Source of the DNA: Deltaproteobacteria bacterium
Lineage (GTDB): Bacteria > Myxococcota > Myxococcia > Myxococcales > 40CM-4-68-19
Direction of reading: 5' to 3'
Assembly (NCBI GenBank): GCA_005879505.1
Contig: VBKQ01000007.1
Coordinates: forward strand, 1 to 14,378
DNA length: 14,378 nucleotides
Under the pieces are notes generated by a model. The model was not told where the DNA came from. It saw only the letters and a list, made by a program, of their open reading frames with translations, and made no database searches. Of this stretch, positions 1-6,885 are shown in pieces. The position numbers were made by a program, and so were the translations under genes. The number at the start of each line of letters is the position of its first letter. Position 1 is the stretch's first letter.

Positions 1-1271
1 GGCCGAACACGCTCTTGCGGGAGGCGATCGAGACCGACCAGGTGCCCTCCCTCATCTTCTGGGGCCCCCCGGGCACGGGAAAGACGACGTTGGCGCGCGT
101 GATTGCGGCGGCAACCCAGGCGGAGCTCGTGGCGCTCTCCGCGGTGGACAGCGGAATCAAGGACATCCGCGAGGCGGTGGCGCAGGCGGAGCGCCGGCTT
201 GCCGAGCACCGCCAGCGCACGCTGCTCTTCATCGACGAGATCCACCGCTTCAACAAGGCGCAGCAGGACGCGCTGCTCCCGCACGTTGAGCGCGGGACGG
301 TGACGCTGATCGGCGCCACCACCGAGAACCCCAGCTTCGAGGTGATCTCCGCGCTCCTCTCGCGCTGCCGGGTATTCGCGCTGCGGCCGCTGGAAGAGGT
401 GGATCTGAAGATCCTCCTCGAGCGCGCGCTGGCGGACAAGGACCGTGGCCTGAAGGCCGCGTTCGTGGCCCGCCCGGAGTTCCTCGATCACGTAGCCCAG
501 CACTCGTCCGGCGATGCGCGGCGCGCGCTCTCCGCCCTGGAGGTCGCCGCTGCGCGGGCCCGCGCGGAGCGGCGCGACGTGCTGGAGGCACGCGACGCCG
601 AGGAAGCTCTACAGCAGAAGACCCTGCTCTACGACAAGTCGGGGGACGCGCACTACGACACCATCAGCGCCTTCATCAAGAGCCTGCGAGGCAGCGATCC
701 CGACGCCGCCGCCTACTACCTCGTGCGCATGCTCGAAGCGGGCGAGGAGCCGCGCTTTCTGCTGCGCCGCATGGTGATCTTCGCGGCCGAGGACATCGGA
801 AACGCCGACCCGCGGGCGTTGGGAGTGGCGGTCGACGCGCTGCGCGCCTTCGAGCTGGTGGGCCTTCCCGAAGGCGTGCTGCCCATGACGCAGGCGGCGA
901 TCTTCCTCGCCACTTGCCCGAAGAGCAATTCGACGCTGGCGACGTACTCGAACGCGCGCAAGGCCGTCCTCGAGCACGGGCCGCTTCCGGTTCCTTTGAA
1001 GCTACGCAATGCTCCGACGCCCCTGATGAAAGCGATGGGATACAGCGGCGGCTACCGCTATCCCCACAACTTCTCCGGCAATTACGTCCCAGAGGAGTAC
1101 TTGCCCGAGGAGCTGCGCGCAGAGCGGTTCTACGAGCCCTCCGACAATGGCGAGGAAGCGCGGATCGGCGAGCGGCTGGCCCGCTGGCGGCTGGAACTTG
1201 AAGAGCGGCGTCGCGCTGAAGAGGCCGCCGGCGCCGCCGTATCCGCAGCTGCGCGGAAGATCGACGAATAG
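1..1271 (+). CDS. rarA: Replication-associated recombination protein RarA (MgsA), 5' end outside window
   Basis: AAA+ ATPase of the RarA/MgsA/WRNIP1 family, which acts at stalled replication forks together with SSB and recombination proteins. The frame is open from base 3, with in-family residues (P-N-T-L-L) before the first possible start (TTG at 15), so the real start lies to the left and the gene is 5'-truncated by the window. Visible motifs are Walker A GPPGTGKT (about 63-86), Walker B FIDEIHRF (about 228-251), the sensor-1 stretch IGATTENPSF (about 309-338) and a sensor-2 stretch SGDARRALSALE (about 507-542). The C-terminal family signature with GYSGGYRYPHNFSGNYVPEEYLP is intact. At least 422 residues are visible, against about 447 in E. 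coli, so only a short N-terminus is missing. The stop is TAG 1269-1271. Identification is very secure. Confidence 0.96.
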   Translation, partial: PNTLLREAIETDQVPSLIFWGPPGTGKTTLARVIAAATQAELVALSAVDSGIKDIREAVAQAERRLAEHRQRTLLFIDEIHRFNKAQQDALLPHVERGTVTLIGATTENPSFEVISALLSRCRVFALRPLEEVDLKILLERALADKDRGLKAAFVARPEFLDHVAQHSSGDARRALSALEVAAARARAERRDVLEARDAEEALQQKTLLYDKSGDAHYDTISAFIKSLRGSDPDAAAYYLVRMLEAGEEPRFLLRRMVIFAAEDIGNADPRALGVAVDALRAFELVGLPEGVLPMTQAAIFLATCPKSNSTLATYSNARKAVLEHGPLPVPLKLRNAPTPLMKAMGYSGGYRYPHNFSGNYVPEEYLPEELRAERFYEPSDNGEEARIGERLARWRLELEERRRAEEAAGAAVSAAARKIDE

Positions 1272-1302
1272 GTTTCCGGCTGCCCGGTTCCGACGGACGT
1301 CG

Positions 1303-1308
1303 TATACT
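1303..1308 (+). promoter_or_regulatory. -10-like hexamer placing transcription start on the GTG codon (leaderless candidate)
   Basis: TATACT, 5/6 to the sigma-70 -10 consensus, ends 6 nt before the GTG at 1315. With usual geometry the transcript would begin at the start codon itself. No Shine-Dalgarno lies between them and I see no good -35 box. Confidence 0.45.
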
Positions 1309-1314
1309 GATCGG

Positions 1315-1551
1315 GTGCGTGCTCTCTATGCCGGCGCTCGCCGGATCGCGGTGATCGTCGCCGGCAGTGTCCTGCTTGTGGTGGGGATCGCGCTGCTGGT
1401 CCTGCCCGGGCCTGGAATCCCCCTCATCGTCGCGGGGCTTGCGCTGCTCGGCACCCAGTTCCCCTGGGCTCGGCGGGCGCTCGAGTGGTTGCGGGTGCGC
1501 GCAAAGAAAGCCGTGGCTGCGGTGCGCGCTAGGGACCAGCAGACCCCGTAG
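1315..1551 (+). CDS. Small PGPGW-type transmembrane protein
   Basis: A 78-residue membrane protein with the signature of the putative transmembrane PGPGW family. A hydrophobic helix (about residues 10-28) leads into LVLPGPGIPLIVAGLALLG, a second hydrophobic segment with the central PGPG turn, followed by FPWARRALEWLR and a basic Lys/Arg-rich cytoplasmic tail. Family function is unknown. I chose GTG 1315 because the hydrophobic domain begins shortly after it and a TATACT hexamer lies 6 nt upstream. The frame is open further left into rarA, but that part reads as noncoding. It follows rarA by 43 bp. Its end may overlap, tail to tail, the frameshifted continuation of the lipoprotein gene on the other strand. 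Identity as a PGPGW protein is good; role unknown. Confidence 0.8.
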   Translation: MRALYAGARRIAVIVAGSVLLVVGIALLVLPGPGIPLIVAGLALLGTQFPWARRALEWLRVRAKKAVAAVRARDQQTP

Positions 1552-1638
1552 CTCGCTGCAGCTCCACCGTCCGCGCCACCTTCACCGGAATGGACGCTCC
1601 CGCCGCGTTCAGGATGGCGTCGACCTTCACTTCCGCCA
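1529..1638 (-). other. Out-of-frame continuation of the LEA14-like lipoprotein gene
   Basis: Reading the minus strand, the frame next to that of the lipoprotein gene continues with V-A-E-V-K-V-D-A-I-L-N-A-A-G-A-S-I-P-V-K and then V-A-R-T-V-E-L-Q, stopping at TAG 1531-1529. This alternating hydrophobic beta-strand pattern is what the C-terminal strands of a WHy/LEA2 domain look like. Adding one base near 1638/1639 would join it in frame after ...DIAGSTE. The join would restore a protein of about 234 residues. Either the assembly lacks a base or the gene carries a real frameshift. Confidence 0.6.
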
Positions 1639-2232
1639 CTCCGTGGAGCCCGCGATGTCGACCGTGCCGAGGATCCCGCCGAGCGGCAGGGGGAAGGCGT
1701 TCAGGTTTGCGATCTTCAGCGGCAGTGCGAGCCGCGCTCCGGTCAGCATCAGCGAGGTGATCTGCGGAGATCCGACGTCGATCTTCGGCATCTTCGGAGC
1801 GGCGAACGTTCCTTCGTGGCTCAACGGCAGCGTGACGGCGCCGACGCCGAGCTCGCCGCTCGCTTTGTAGTGCACCTGATTCATGGCGAAGAGCGCCTCG
1901 AGCGCAGGCGCGATCTCGTTCCACTGCACGTTCGCCGGGAACGTCACTTCCGTGGTGGCGCCGCCCGGGATCTTCAAGCCGTTCTTCGGCGTGCCCGCCG
2001 CGACCTTGTGGCCCTCGACTTCCAGGTCGTAGCTGGCGCGGGTCAGGTCGAGGCCGACGGAGTTCGGGTTGGTGACCAGGAACACCAGGTCCAGCTCGGC
2101 GCCGCGGAAGTCCACGTGCGGGAGGCGGGCCTCCTTGAAGGAGAGGGTCGGCCGCTCGAACATCGACGAGCCGGCCTGCCGCAGCAGCGAGCAACCGAGA
2201 AGGAACGGAAAGAGCAGCAATCGCCTGCGCAT
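1627..2232 (-). CDS. LEA14/WHy-domain lipoprotein, C-terminus probably frameshifted
   Basis: Predicted outer-membrane lipoprotein of the LEA type 2/WHy (Water stress and Hypersensitive response) family. From ATG 2232 the protein starts with a short basic n-region (MRRR), a hydrophobic stretch and a lipobox L-L-G-C with Cys14. Ser at +2 favours outer-membrane sorting. An in-frame GTG at 2253 would add seven residues before the signal, so I prefer 2232. The first WHy domain is clear (LDLVFLVTNPNSVGLDL, then an IPGGATTEVTFPANV stretch). A second begins at LALPLKIANLNAFPLPLGG but is cut off at TGA 1629-1627 after ...GSTEWRK, in mid-domain. The continuation lies in another frame to 1529. As read, the product has 201 residues. 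It is transcribed divergently from the helicase gene. The family is linked to desiccation/stress; the specific role is unknown. Confidence 0.8.
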   Translation of the reverse strand: MRRRLLLFPFLLGCSLLRQAGSSMFERPTLSFKEARLPHVDFRGAELDLVFLVTNPNSVGLDLTRASYDLEVEGHKVAAGTPKNGLKIPGGATTEVTFPANVQWNEIAPALEALFAMNQVHYKASGELGVGAVTLPLSHEGTFAAPKMPKIDVGSPQITSLMLTGARLALPLKIANLNAFPLPLGGILGTVDIAGSTEWRK

Positions 2233-2316
2233 GCGAAAAACTGACGCACGCACGGTTGCGCCGCAAGATCAAGTCTGGTTCGCGCAGCCGGCCCGCGGTA
2301 ACCAAGGCGCACCGGC

Positions 2317-4389
2317 ATGGCGCTCGATCTCTCGCTCCTCAATCCGCAACAGCGCAAGGCGGTGGTCCAGAGCGAAGGACCGGTGCTGGTCCTCGCCGGG
2401 GCCGGATCGGGAAAGACCCGCGTGATCGCCCATCGGGTCGTGCACTTGCTGGAGCAGGGCGTTGCGGCGGGGGCCGTCCTCGCGGTCACGTTCACGAACA
2501 AAGCCGCAGCGGAGATGAAGGAGCGGATCGTCAGGCTCGCTGGCGGTGCGTCGGATGCGCGGCGGGTGACCGTGAGCACCTTCCACGCCTTCGGGATGAG
2601 GATCGTCCGCGAGCAGCACCAGGCGCTCGGACTCCCCGCGAAGTTCGCCGTGCTCGATGCCGGCGATCAGGCGGCGCTGGTGAAGCGGCTGCTGCGCGAT
2701 CTGAAGGTCGACGACAAGCGGTTCGACGTGAACCGCTTGCTCGGCATCCTCTCGCGGCTGCGCACCGGTGGAGCGCCCGGCCACTCCGGCGACGAATACG
2801 AGCTCTGCGCCGCGGAGCTCTTGCCGAAATATCAGCTCGGGCTGCGCGCGATGGGCGCGGTGGACTTCGACGACCTGCTGCTCCTGCCTCTGGCGCTGTT
2901 CGGAAAGGACACGGCGTTGCTGCAGAAGTACCAGGGGCGCTACCGGTATCTTCTCGTCGACGAGTACCAGGACACCAACGACGCCCAGCTCGCGCTGCTC
3001 ACGCAGCTTGCCGGCCTCCGCCGCAACCTCTGCGTGGTCGGTGACGACGACCAGAGCATCTACGGCTGGCGCGGCGCGCAGGTCCGGCAGATCTTGAAAT
3101 TCGAGGGGAAGTTTCCCGGCTGCGCGCAGATCTTCCTCGAGCAGAACTATCGCAGCAGCGGCAACATCCTCGCGGCCGCGAACGCTGTCATCGCGAGGAA
3201 CCCGGGACGGAAGCCGAAGAGCCTGTGGACCGACCGCGGCCGCGGGCCCAGGCTGCGTCTGGTAGCGGCGCCCTCGGACGAGGCCGAGGCGAGGTACGTG
3301 ATGGACGAGATCATCCGCGTCTCGTACGAGGAAAAGATCTCCTTGCGCGAGATCGCCGTCCTCTACCGGACCAACGCGCAGGCGCGTCCGTTCGAGGAGG
3401 CGCTGCGGCTCGGCGGTGTCCGCTATCGCGTGGTCGGAGGGACCTCGCTTTTCGACCGCAAGGAAGTGCGCGACCTCGTCGCCTACCTGCGCGCCGCGCT
3501 GAACCCGCGCGACGAGGTGGCGCTGCTGCGGATCGTGAACGTGCCGGCGCGCGGGATCGGCGATCAGACAGTGGCGCGGGCGCAGGAGCTGGCGCGCGCG
3601 CGCAAGAGCACCGTCTGGGACGTCTTCGCTGCAGCGCCGGCGGAGCTGTCGCAGGCGGCGGAGCGGATCGCGGACTTCGTCGCGCTGATGCGCAAGTACG
3701 GCGCGCGGCTGGTTGGGAAGGGGTTTTCCGAAGCTGCGCGCGATCTGGTGGAAGAAGTCGGGCTCTTCGACGAGGCGCGCCGCGGCGCGCAGAGCCTCGC
3801 CGCGCAGGCGCGGAAGGTGGAAGCGGTGCAGTCGCTGCTGCGGCAGCTGATCGAGTACGAGCAGCGCGAAGAACAACGCGCGGCGGAGGATACCGAGGAC
3901 AGCGAGCCGTTCGCGGCCGGTCTTTCCGGCTACCTCGCCCGAATCACGCTCGACTCTCGGGAAGCGGACGGGGACTCCTGGGATGCAGTCACCCTGATGA
4001 CGCTCCACGGCGCCAAGGGCCTGGAATGGCGCTGCGTCTTCCTCTGCGGGATGGAGGAGGGTCTTCTACCCCATTCCGGGCGGGGGTTCGACGACTCCGG
4101 TTCCGAGCCGCGCGCGGACGGCGCGCTGGACCTCGAGGAGGAACGGCGGCTCTGTTACGTGGGCATGACCCGCGCGCGGGAGCGGCTGATCCTCACTCGC
4201 GCCGTGGAGCGCACGAAGCGCGGCAAGCGCGTTCCGCGCACCCCGTCGCGCTTCCTGGAGGACATTCCCGCCGAGCTGCTCGAGACGATCGACCTGCGCG
4301 GCCCGCTGCCGGCGGCCCCGAAGGAAGTGCAGCAAGCCAAAGCGCGCAGCTTCTTCGCCTCGATGAACGAGCTGCTCGGCGAAGAATAA
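2317..4389 (+). CDS. rep: Rep/UvrD-family superfamily 1 DNA helicase
   Basis: 690-residue ATP-dependent 3'-5' DNA helicase of the UvrD/Rep/PcrA group. All SF1A motifs are present: Q-motif NPQQRKAV (residues 9-16), Walker A AGAGSGKT (27-34), motif Ia VTFTNKAAAEM (57-67), motif II LVDEYQDT (D215 E216), motif III VVGDDDQSIYGWRG (Q246), motif IV LEQNYRSSGNIL (from 274), motif V MTLHGAKGLEW (561-571) and motif VI ERRLCYVGMTRAR (609-621). The length and several blocks (GDDDQSIYxWRGA, GGTSLFDRKEVRDLVAYLRA, the DFDDLLLLP segment) resemble Rep more than the longer UvrD/PcrA, which carry a C-terminal extension missing here. The exact subtype needs a tree. ATG 2317 starts just before the Q-motif. The stop TAA is followed without a gap by a 74-bp palindrome. 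Expected role: replication restart and removal of proteins ahead of forks. Confidence 0.93.
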   Translation: MALDLSLLNPQQRKAVVQSEGPVLVLAGAGSGKTRVIAHRVVHLLEQGVAAGAVLAVTFTNKAAAEMKERIVRLAGGASDARRVTVSTFHAFGMRIVREQHQALGLPAKFAVLDAGDQAALVKRLLRDLKVDDKRFDVNRLLGILSRLRTGGAPGHSGDEYELCAAELLPKYQLGLRAMGAVDFDDLLLLPLALFGKDTALLQKYQGRYRYLLVDEYQDTNDAQLALLTQLAGLRRNLCVVGDDDQSIYGWRGAQVRQILKFEGKFPGCAQIFLEQNYRSSGNILAAANAVIARNPGRKPKSLWTDRGRGPRLRLVAAPSDEAEARYVMDEIIRVSYEEKISLREIAVLYRTNAQARPFEEALRLGGVRYRVVGGTSLFDRKEVRDLVAYLRAALNPRDEVALLRIVNVPARGIGDQTVARAQELARARKSTVWDVFAAAPAELSQAAERIADFVALMRKYGARLVGKGFSEAARDLVEEVGLFDEARRGAQSLAAQARKVEAVQSLLRQLIEYEQREEQRAAEDTEDSEPFAAGLSGYLARITLDSREADGDSWDAVTLMTLHGAKGLEWRCVFLCGMEEGLLPHSGRGFDDSGSEPRADGALDLEEERRLCYVGMTRARERLILTRAVERTKRGKRVPRTPSRFLEDIPAELLETIDLRGPLPAAPKEVQQAKARSFFASMNELLGEE

Positions 4390-4463
4390 GGGGACACAAT
4401 ACGCAACTGCCCGTGCCAAACGGGGCCGCCGAGCGGTTGGCACGGGTTGCGTATCGTGTCCCC
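4390..4463. repeat. 74-bp near-perfect palindrome (REP/MITE-like hairpin)
   Basis: Two arms pair as three blocks: GGGGACAC (4390-4397) with GTGTCCCC (4456-4463); ATACGCAA (4399-4406) with TTGCGTAT (4447-4454) after one A/C mismatch; and CCCGTGCCAA (4410-4419) with TTGGCACGGG (4437-4446) after a 3-nt CTG bulge. The 17-nt loop itself holds CCGC-CGA-GCGG. In all 26 bp are paired. It starts on the base after the helicase stop codon and ends 7 bp before the rplM -35 box. There is no T-run, so it is not a classic intrinsic terminator. Its form resembles REP/MITE-type mobile palindromes, but no second copy lies in this window. Confidence 0.75.
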
Positions 4464-4470
4464 ATATCTG

Positions 4471-4499
4471 TTGACACTCCGGGCTGATTCGCGTATCTA
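4471..4499 (+). promoter_or_regulatory. Sigma-70 promoter of the rplM-rpsI operon
   Basis: A perfect -35 box TTGACA (4471-4476), a 17-bp spacer and TATCTA (4494-4499) as -10. Transcription would start near 4506, leaving a leader of about 50 nt before the rplM ATG. The leader region holds GCCGC-CCTTCA-GCGGC (4502-4517, part may precede the start site) and an AGGAGG at 4525-4530. Confidence 0.65.
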
Positions 4500-4555
4500 C
4501 CGCCGCCCTTCAGCGGCTTGCCGCAGGAGGATTTCTGTTCTCGGGGTCTCTGCAA

Positions 4556-4993
4556 ATGAAGACGGTGATGGGCAGCAAGAAGACCGTCCAGCGCAACTGG
4601 GTGGTCATCGACGTGAAGGACAAGGTGCTCGGCCGCGCGGCGACCACCATCGCCAGCGTCCTGCGCGGCAAGCACAAGCCCATCTTCACTCCGCACGCCG
4701 ACTGCGGCGACTTCGTGGTGGTGATCAACGCGGACAAGGTCCGTCTCACGGGCAAGAAGTGGAAGGACAAGAAGTACATCCACCACACCATGTACCCGGG
4801 CGGCCTGGTCCAGTTCTCCGCGGAGCAGGCCATGCAGCGCCAGCCGACCCGCCTCGTCGAGGACGCCGTCCGCCGGATGCTGCCGCGCACCGCGCTCGGC
4901 CGCGCGCTGATGAAGAAGCTGAAGGTCTACGCGGGCGACAAGCATCCCCACGCCGCCCAGAAGCCAGCCGCCATGGAAGCGGCCAACGCATAG
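4556..4993 (+). CDS. rplM: 50S ribosomal protein L13
   Basis: 145-residue L13, an early-assembly protein of the large ribosomal subunit. Family landmarks run in order: W-V-V-I-D near the start, VLGRAATTIASVLRGKHK, FTPHADCGDFVVVINADKV, the HHTMYPGGL block, RRMLPRTALGRALMKKLKVYAG and a terminal HPHAAQKP. The N-terminus MKT... matches the E. coli protein well, supporting ATG 4556, although the strong AGGAGG at 4525-4530 is about 25 nt upstream, too far to serve this codon. A GGGG at 4543-4546 is the only nearer purine-rich stretch. L13 is an autogenous leader-binding regulator in some bacteria, so the long leader may be regulatory; that is inference. rpsI follows 12 bp downstream, the conserved bacterial pairing. 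Confidence 0.97.
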   Translation: MKTVMGSKKTVQRNWVVIDVKDKVLGRAATTIASVLRGKHKPIFTPHADCGDFVVVINADKVRLTGKKWKDKKYIHHTMYPGGLVQFSAEQAMQRQPTRLVEDAVRRMLPRTALGRALMKKLKVYAGDKHPHAAQKPAAMEAANA

Positions 4994-5005
4994 GATTCGA
5001 GAGAG

Positions 5006-5401
5006 ATGGCCAAGGACCTGATCGTTTCCGCTACCGGGCGCCGCAAGGAGTCGATCGCGCGGGTGCGGATGAAGCCCGGCTCGGGCGAGTTCGTCGTCAA
5101 CGACCGTACCCTCGACGAGTACTTCGGGCGCGAGACCAGCAAGATGATCCTCAAGCAGCCGCTCGAGGTCGTCGAGCAGCTCAACAAGGTGGACATCGCC
5201 GTGATCGTCTGCGGCGGCGGACTCTCGGGGCAGGCTGGGGCCATCCGTCACGGGATCAGCCGCGCGCTCACCAAGCTCAATCCGGAGCTCCGGCCGCCAC
5301 TGAAGAAGGCGGGCTTCCTCACGCGCGATGCGCGCGCGGTGGAGCGGAAGAAGTACGGGCGGCCCGGAGCGCGCAAGCGGTTCCAGTTCTCCAAGCGGTA
5401 G
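5006..5401 (+). CDS. rpsI: 30S ribosomal protein S9
   Basis: 131-residue S9 of the small ribosomal subunit, the usual partner of L13. Visible landmarks are the N-terminal ATGRRKESIARVRMKPGSG, the NKVDIAVIVCGGGLSGQAGA core, AIRHGISRALTKLNP and the basic C-terminal tail ending KRFQFSKR. The last Lys-Arg reaches toward the P-site tRNA in known ribosomes and is intact here. ATG 5006 lies 12 bp after the rplM stop with a GAGAGAG purine stretch as weak ribosome binding site, so the two genes share a transcript. A stem-loop with a TTCG loop follows at 5428-5449. Confidence 0.97.
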   Translation: MAKDLIVSATGRRKESIARVRMKPGSGEFVVNDRTLDEYFGRETSKMILKQPLEVVEQLNKVDIAVIVCGGGLSGQAGAIRHGISRALTKLNPELRPPLKKAGFLTRDARAVERKKYGRPGARKRFQFSKR

Positions 5402-5427
5402 ACGCGGCCTGGTACTGCGTGCCCTGG

Positions 5428-5464
5428 CGGCCCTGCTTCGGCGGGGCCGTCGCGCTTCGAGCGC
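5428..5464 (+). terminator. Stem-loop pair after rpsI, probable terminator or 3' end
   Basis: CGGCCCTGC (5428-5436) pairs with GCGGGGCCG (5441-5449) through 9 bp, one of them a T-G wobble, around a TTCG tetraloop. Immediately after, GCGCT-TCG-AGCGC (5452-5464) forms a second small hairpin. No T-run follows, so termination here may need Rho or the hairpin may only protect the mRNA end. Confidence 0.5.
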
Positions 5465-5510
5465 ATTCACAAATCACTACATCCGAGCACACCGCCTACC
5501 TGTGCGTTCA

Positions 5511-5540
5511 TTGGGAGCGCCGGATCGCGCGTGCTACCGT
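5511..5540 (+). promoter_or_regulatory. Promoter of pilT, leaderless candidate
   Basis: TTGGGA (5511-5516, 4/6 to the -35 consensus), an 18-bp spacer and TACCGT (5535-5540). Six bases separate the hexamer from ATG 5547, so the start site would fall on the start codon. No Shine-Dalgarno is present. Confidence 0.45.
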
Positions 5541-5546
5541 CGCTGG

Positions 5547-6824
5547 ATGGAATTGAACGAGATCCTCCAGGTCGCGCTGCGAGGCGGGGCGTCCGACATC
5601 CACCTCAAGGCGGGACTCCCGCCGATGTTCCGCGTCGACGGCTCGCTGGTCCCCCTCAAGGACGCCCGCCGCCTTCCCCCGGAGGAGATCTCGCGGATGG
5701 CGTTCGGGATCATGAACGACTACCAGAAGGAGAAGTTCAAGACGCAAAATGAGCTCGATCTCGCGTACGGCGTGCCGGGTCTCGGTCGCTTTCGCGTCAA
5801 CGTCTTCCAGCAGCGCGGCACCATCGGGGTGGTGCTCCGCGTCATCCCGTTTAAGATCGCCACCATCGAGCAGCTGCTCCTGCCCAAGGTGCTGGAGAAG
5901 GTCGCCGCGGAGCAGCGCGGGCTCATCCTGGTCACCGGCACCACCGGCTCCGGCAAGAGCACCACGCTCGCGGCGATGGTCGATAACATCAACAGCAACG
6001 AGACCTGCCACATCATGACCATCGAGGACCCGATCGAGTTCCTGGTCCGCGACAAGCGCAGCATCGTCAATCAGCGCGAGGTCGGCGTCGACACGCTCTC
6101 GTTCGCGCAGGCGCTCAAGTCGGCGCTGCGCCAGGACCCGGACGTGATCCTGGTCGGCGAAATGCGCGATCTGGAGACCATCGAGACGGCGCTGACGGCG
6201 GCCGAGACCGGACACCTCGTGCTCTCCACCCTGCACACGCTCGATGCCACCGAGACCATCGCGCGCATCGTCTCCGCGTTCCCGCCCCACCAGCAGAAAC
6301 AGGTGCGCCTGCAGCTCGGTTCGGTGCTCAAGGCGGTCATCTCGCAGCGGCTGGTGCCCCGAGCGGACGGGAAGGGACGCGTGGCTGCCGTCGAAGTACT
6401 GGTCTCCAACTCGCGCGTGCGCGAGATGATCGAGGACAAGGATCGCACCAAGGAGATCCCCCAGGCCATCGCCCAGAGCTACACCACGTACGGCATGCAG
6501 ACCTTCGATCAGTCGCTGATGAGCCTCTTCAAGCAGAACATCATCGCCTACGAGGAGGCCCTGCGGCAGTGCTCGAACCCGGACGACTTCGCGCTCCGCG
6601 TCTCCGGCATCAGCGGCACCAGCGATTCCACCTGGGACGATTTCGAGGGGGGCAAGGGCGACGGAAAGGGGGGCGCGGCGCAGAAGGGCGGCCGCCCGCC
6701 GGTGCCGCCGCGCGCGTCGCCGGTCGTGGGGAAACCTGGTGGAGCCGCTCCCGCCAAGCCCGGCGCAGCCGCCAAACCGGCCTCGCCGGCGGCGGACGAC
6801 GATTTCCAGATCGAGCGCTTCTAG
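5547..6824 (+). CDS. pilT: Type IV pilus retraction ATPase PilT with low-complexity C-terminal tail
   Basis: 425-residue hexameric secretion-type ATPase that depolymerises PilA and retracts type IV pili (twitching/social motility). The N-terminus MELNEILQVALRGGASDIHLKAG is diagnostic. Walker A GTTGSGKST spans residues 131-139, the Asp-box EDPIEF begins at E160, Walker B DVILVGEMRD covers 199-208 and the His-box region is TGHLVLSTLHT. The PilT-typical MQTFDQSL follows. The core of about 345 residues matches usual PilT length. It is followed by about 75 residues rich in Gly, Lys, Pro and Ala ending DDDFQIERF, a disordered extension absent from standard PilT. ATG 5547 was chosen because the family N-terminus begins there; a longer open frame to 5328 overlaps rpsI and has no PilT-like sequence. 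No other pil gene is in the window. Confidence 0.95.
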   Translation: MELNEILQVALRGGASDIHLKAGLPPMFRVDGSLVPLKDARRLPPEEISRMAFGIMNDYQKEKFKTQNELDLAYGVPGLGRFRVNVFQQRGTIGVVLRVIPFKIATIEQLLLPKVLEKVAAEQRGLILVTGTTGSGKSTTLAAMVDNINSNETCHIMTIEDPIEFLVRDKRSIVNQREVGVDTLSFAQALKSALRQDPDVILVGEMRDLETIETALTAAETGHLVLSTLHTLDATETIARIVSAFPPHQQKQVRLQLGSVLKAVISQRLVPRADGKGRVAAVEVLVSNSRVREMIEDKDRTKEIPQAIAQSYTTYGMQTFDQSLMSLFKQNIIAYEEALRQCSNPDDFALRVSGISGTSDSTWDDFEGGKGDGKGGAAQKGGRPPVPPRASPVVGKPGGAAPAKPGAAAKPASPAADDDFQIERF

Positions 6825-6847
6825 AGCGCTCTCATCCGCCTGTTGAC

Positions 6848-6867
6848 GGCAGCCGGAACCGACTGCC
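6848..6867. promoter_or_regulatory. 20-bp imperfect dyad upstream of recX
   Basis: GGCAG-C-CGG-AA-CCG-A-CTGCC is symmetric in 9 of 10 base pairs. It ends 6 bp before the TATGTT hexamer, so it would cover the -35 region of the recX promoter. It could be an operator. It does not match the LexA boxes I know. Confidence 0.3.
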
Positions 6868-6873
6868 ACGCGG

Positions 6874-6879
6874 TATGTT
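6874..6879 (+). promoter_or_regulatory. -10-like hexamer for recX operon, leaderless candidate
   Basis: TATGTT ends exactly 6 nt before GTG 6886. No Shine-Dalgarno lies in the gap, which reads GGCGGC. A TTGACG at 6843-6848 is 25 bp away, too far to be its -35 box. Confidence 0.45.
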
Positions 6880-6885
6880 GGCGGC

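Noticed and set aside
2269..4008. 579-codon open frame antisense to the helicase gene
   Set aside because: It is the mirror of strong third-position G/C bias in the helicase gene; its composition (His, Arg, Leu rich, no motif) is typical of a shadow, and the helicase reading is unambiguous.
4390..4463. Palindrome after the helicase gene as an ordinary intrinsic terminator
   Set aside because: No T-run follows, and the 26-bp interrupted stem is far longer than terminator stems; it is listed as a repeat instead.
5328..5546. N-terminal extension of pilT upstream to 5328
   Set aside because: It overlaps rpsI and the stem-loops after it, and PilT homology begins exactly at MELNEILQ.
6843..6879. 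TTGACG as the -35 box for the recX TATGTT hexamer
   Set aside because: The spacer is 25 bp, well outside the functional range of about 16-18.
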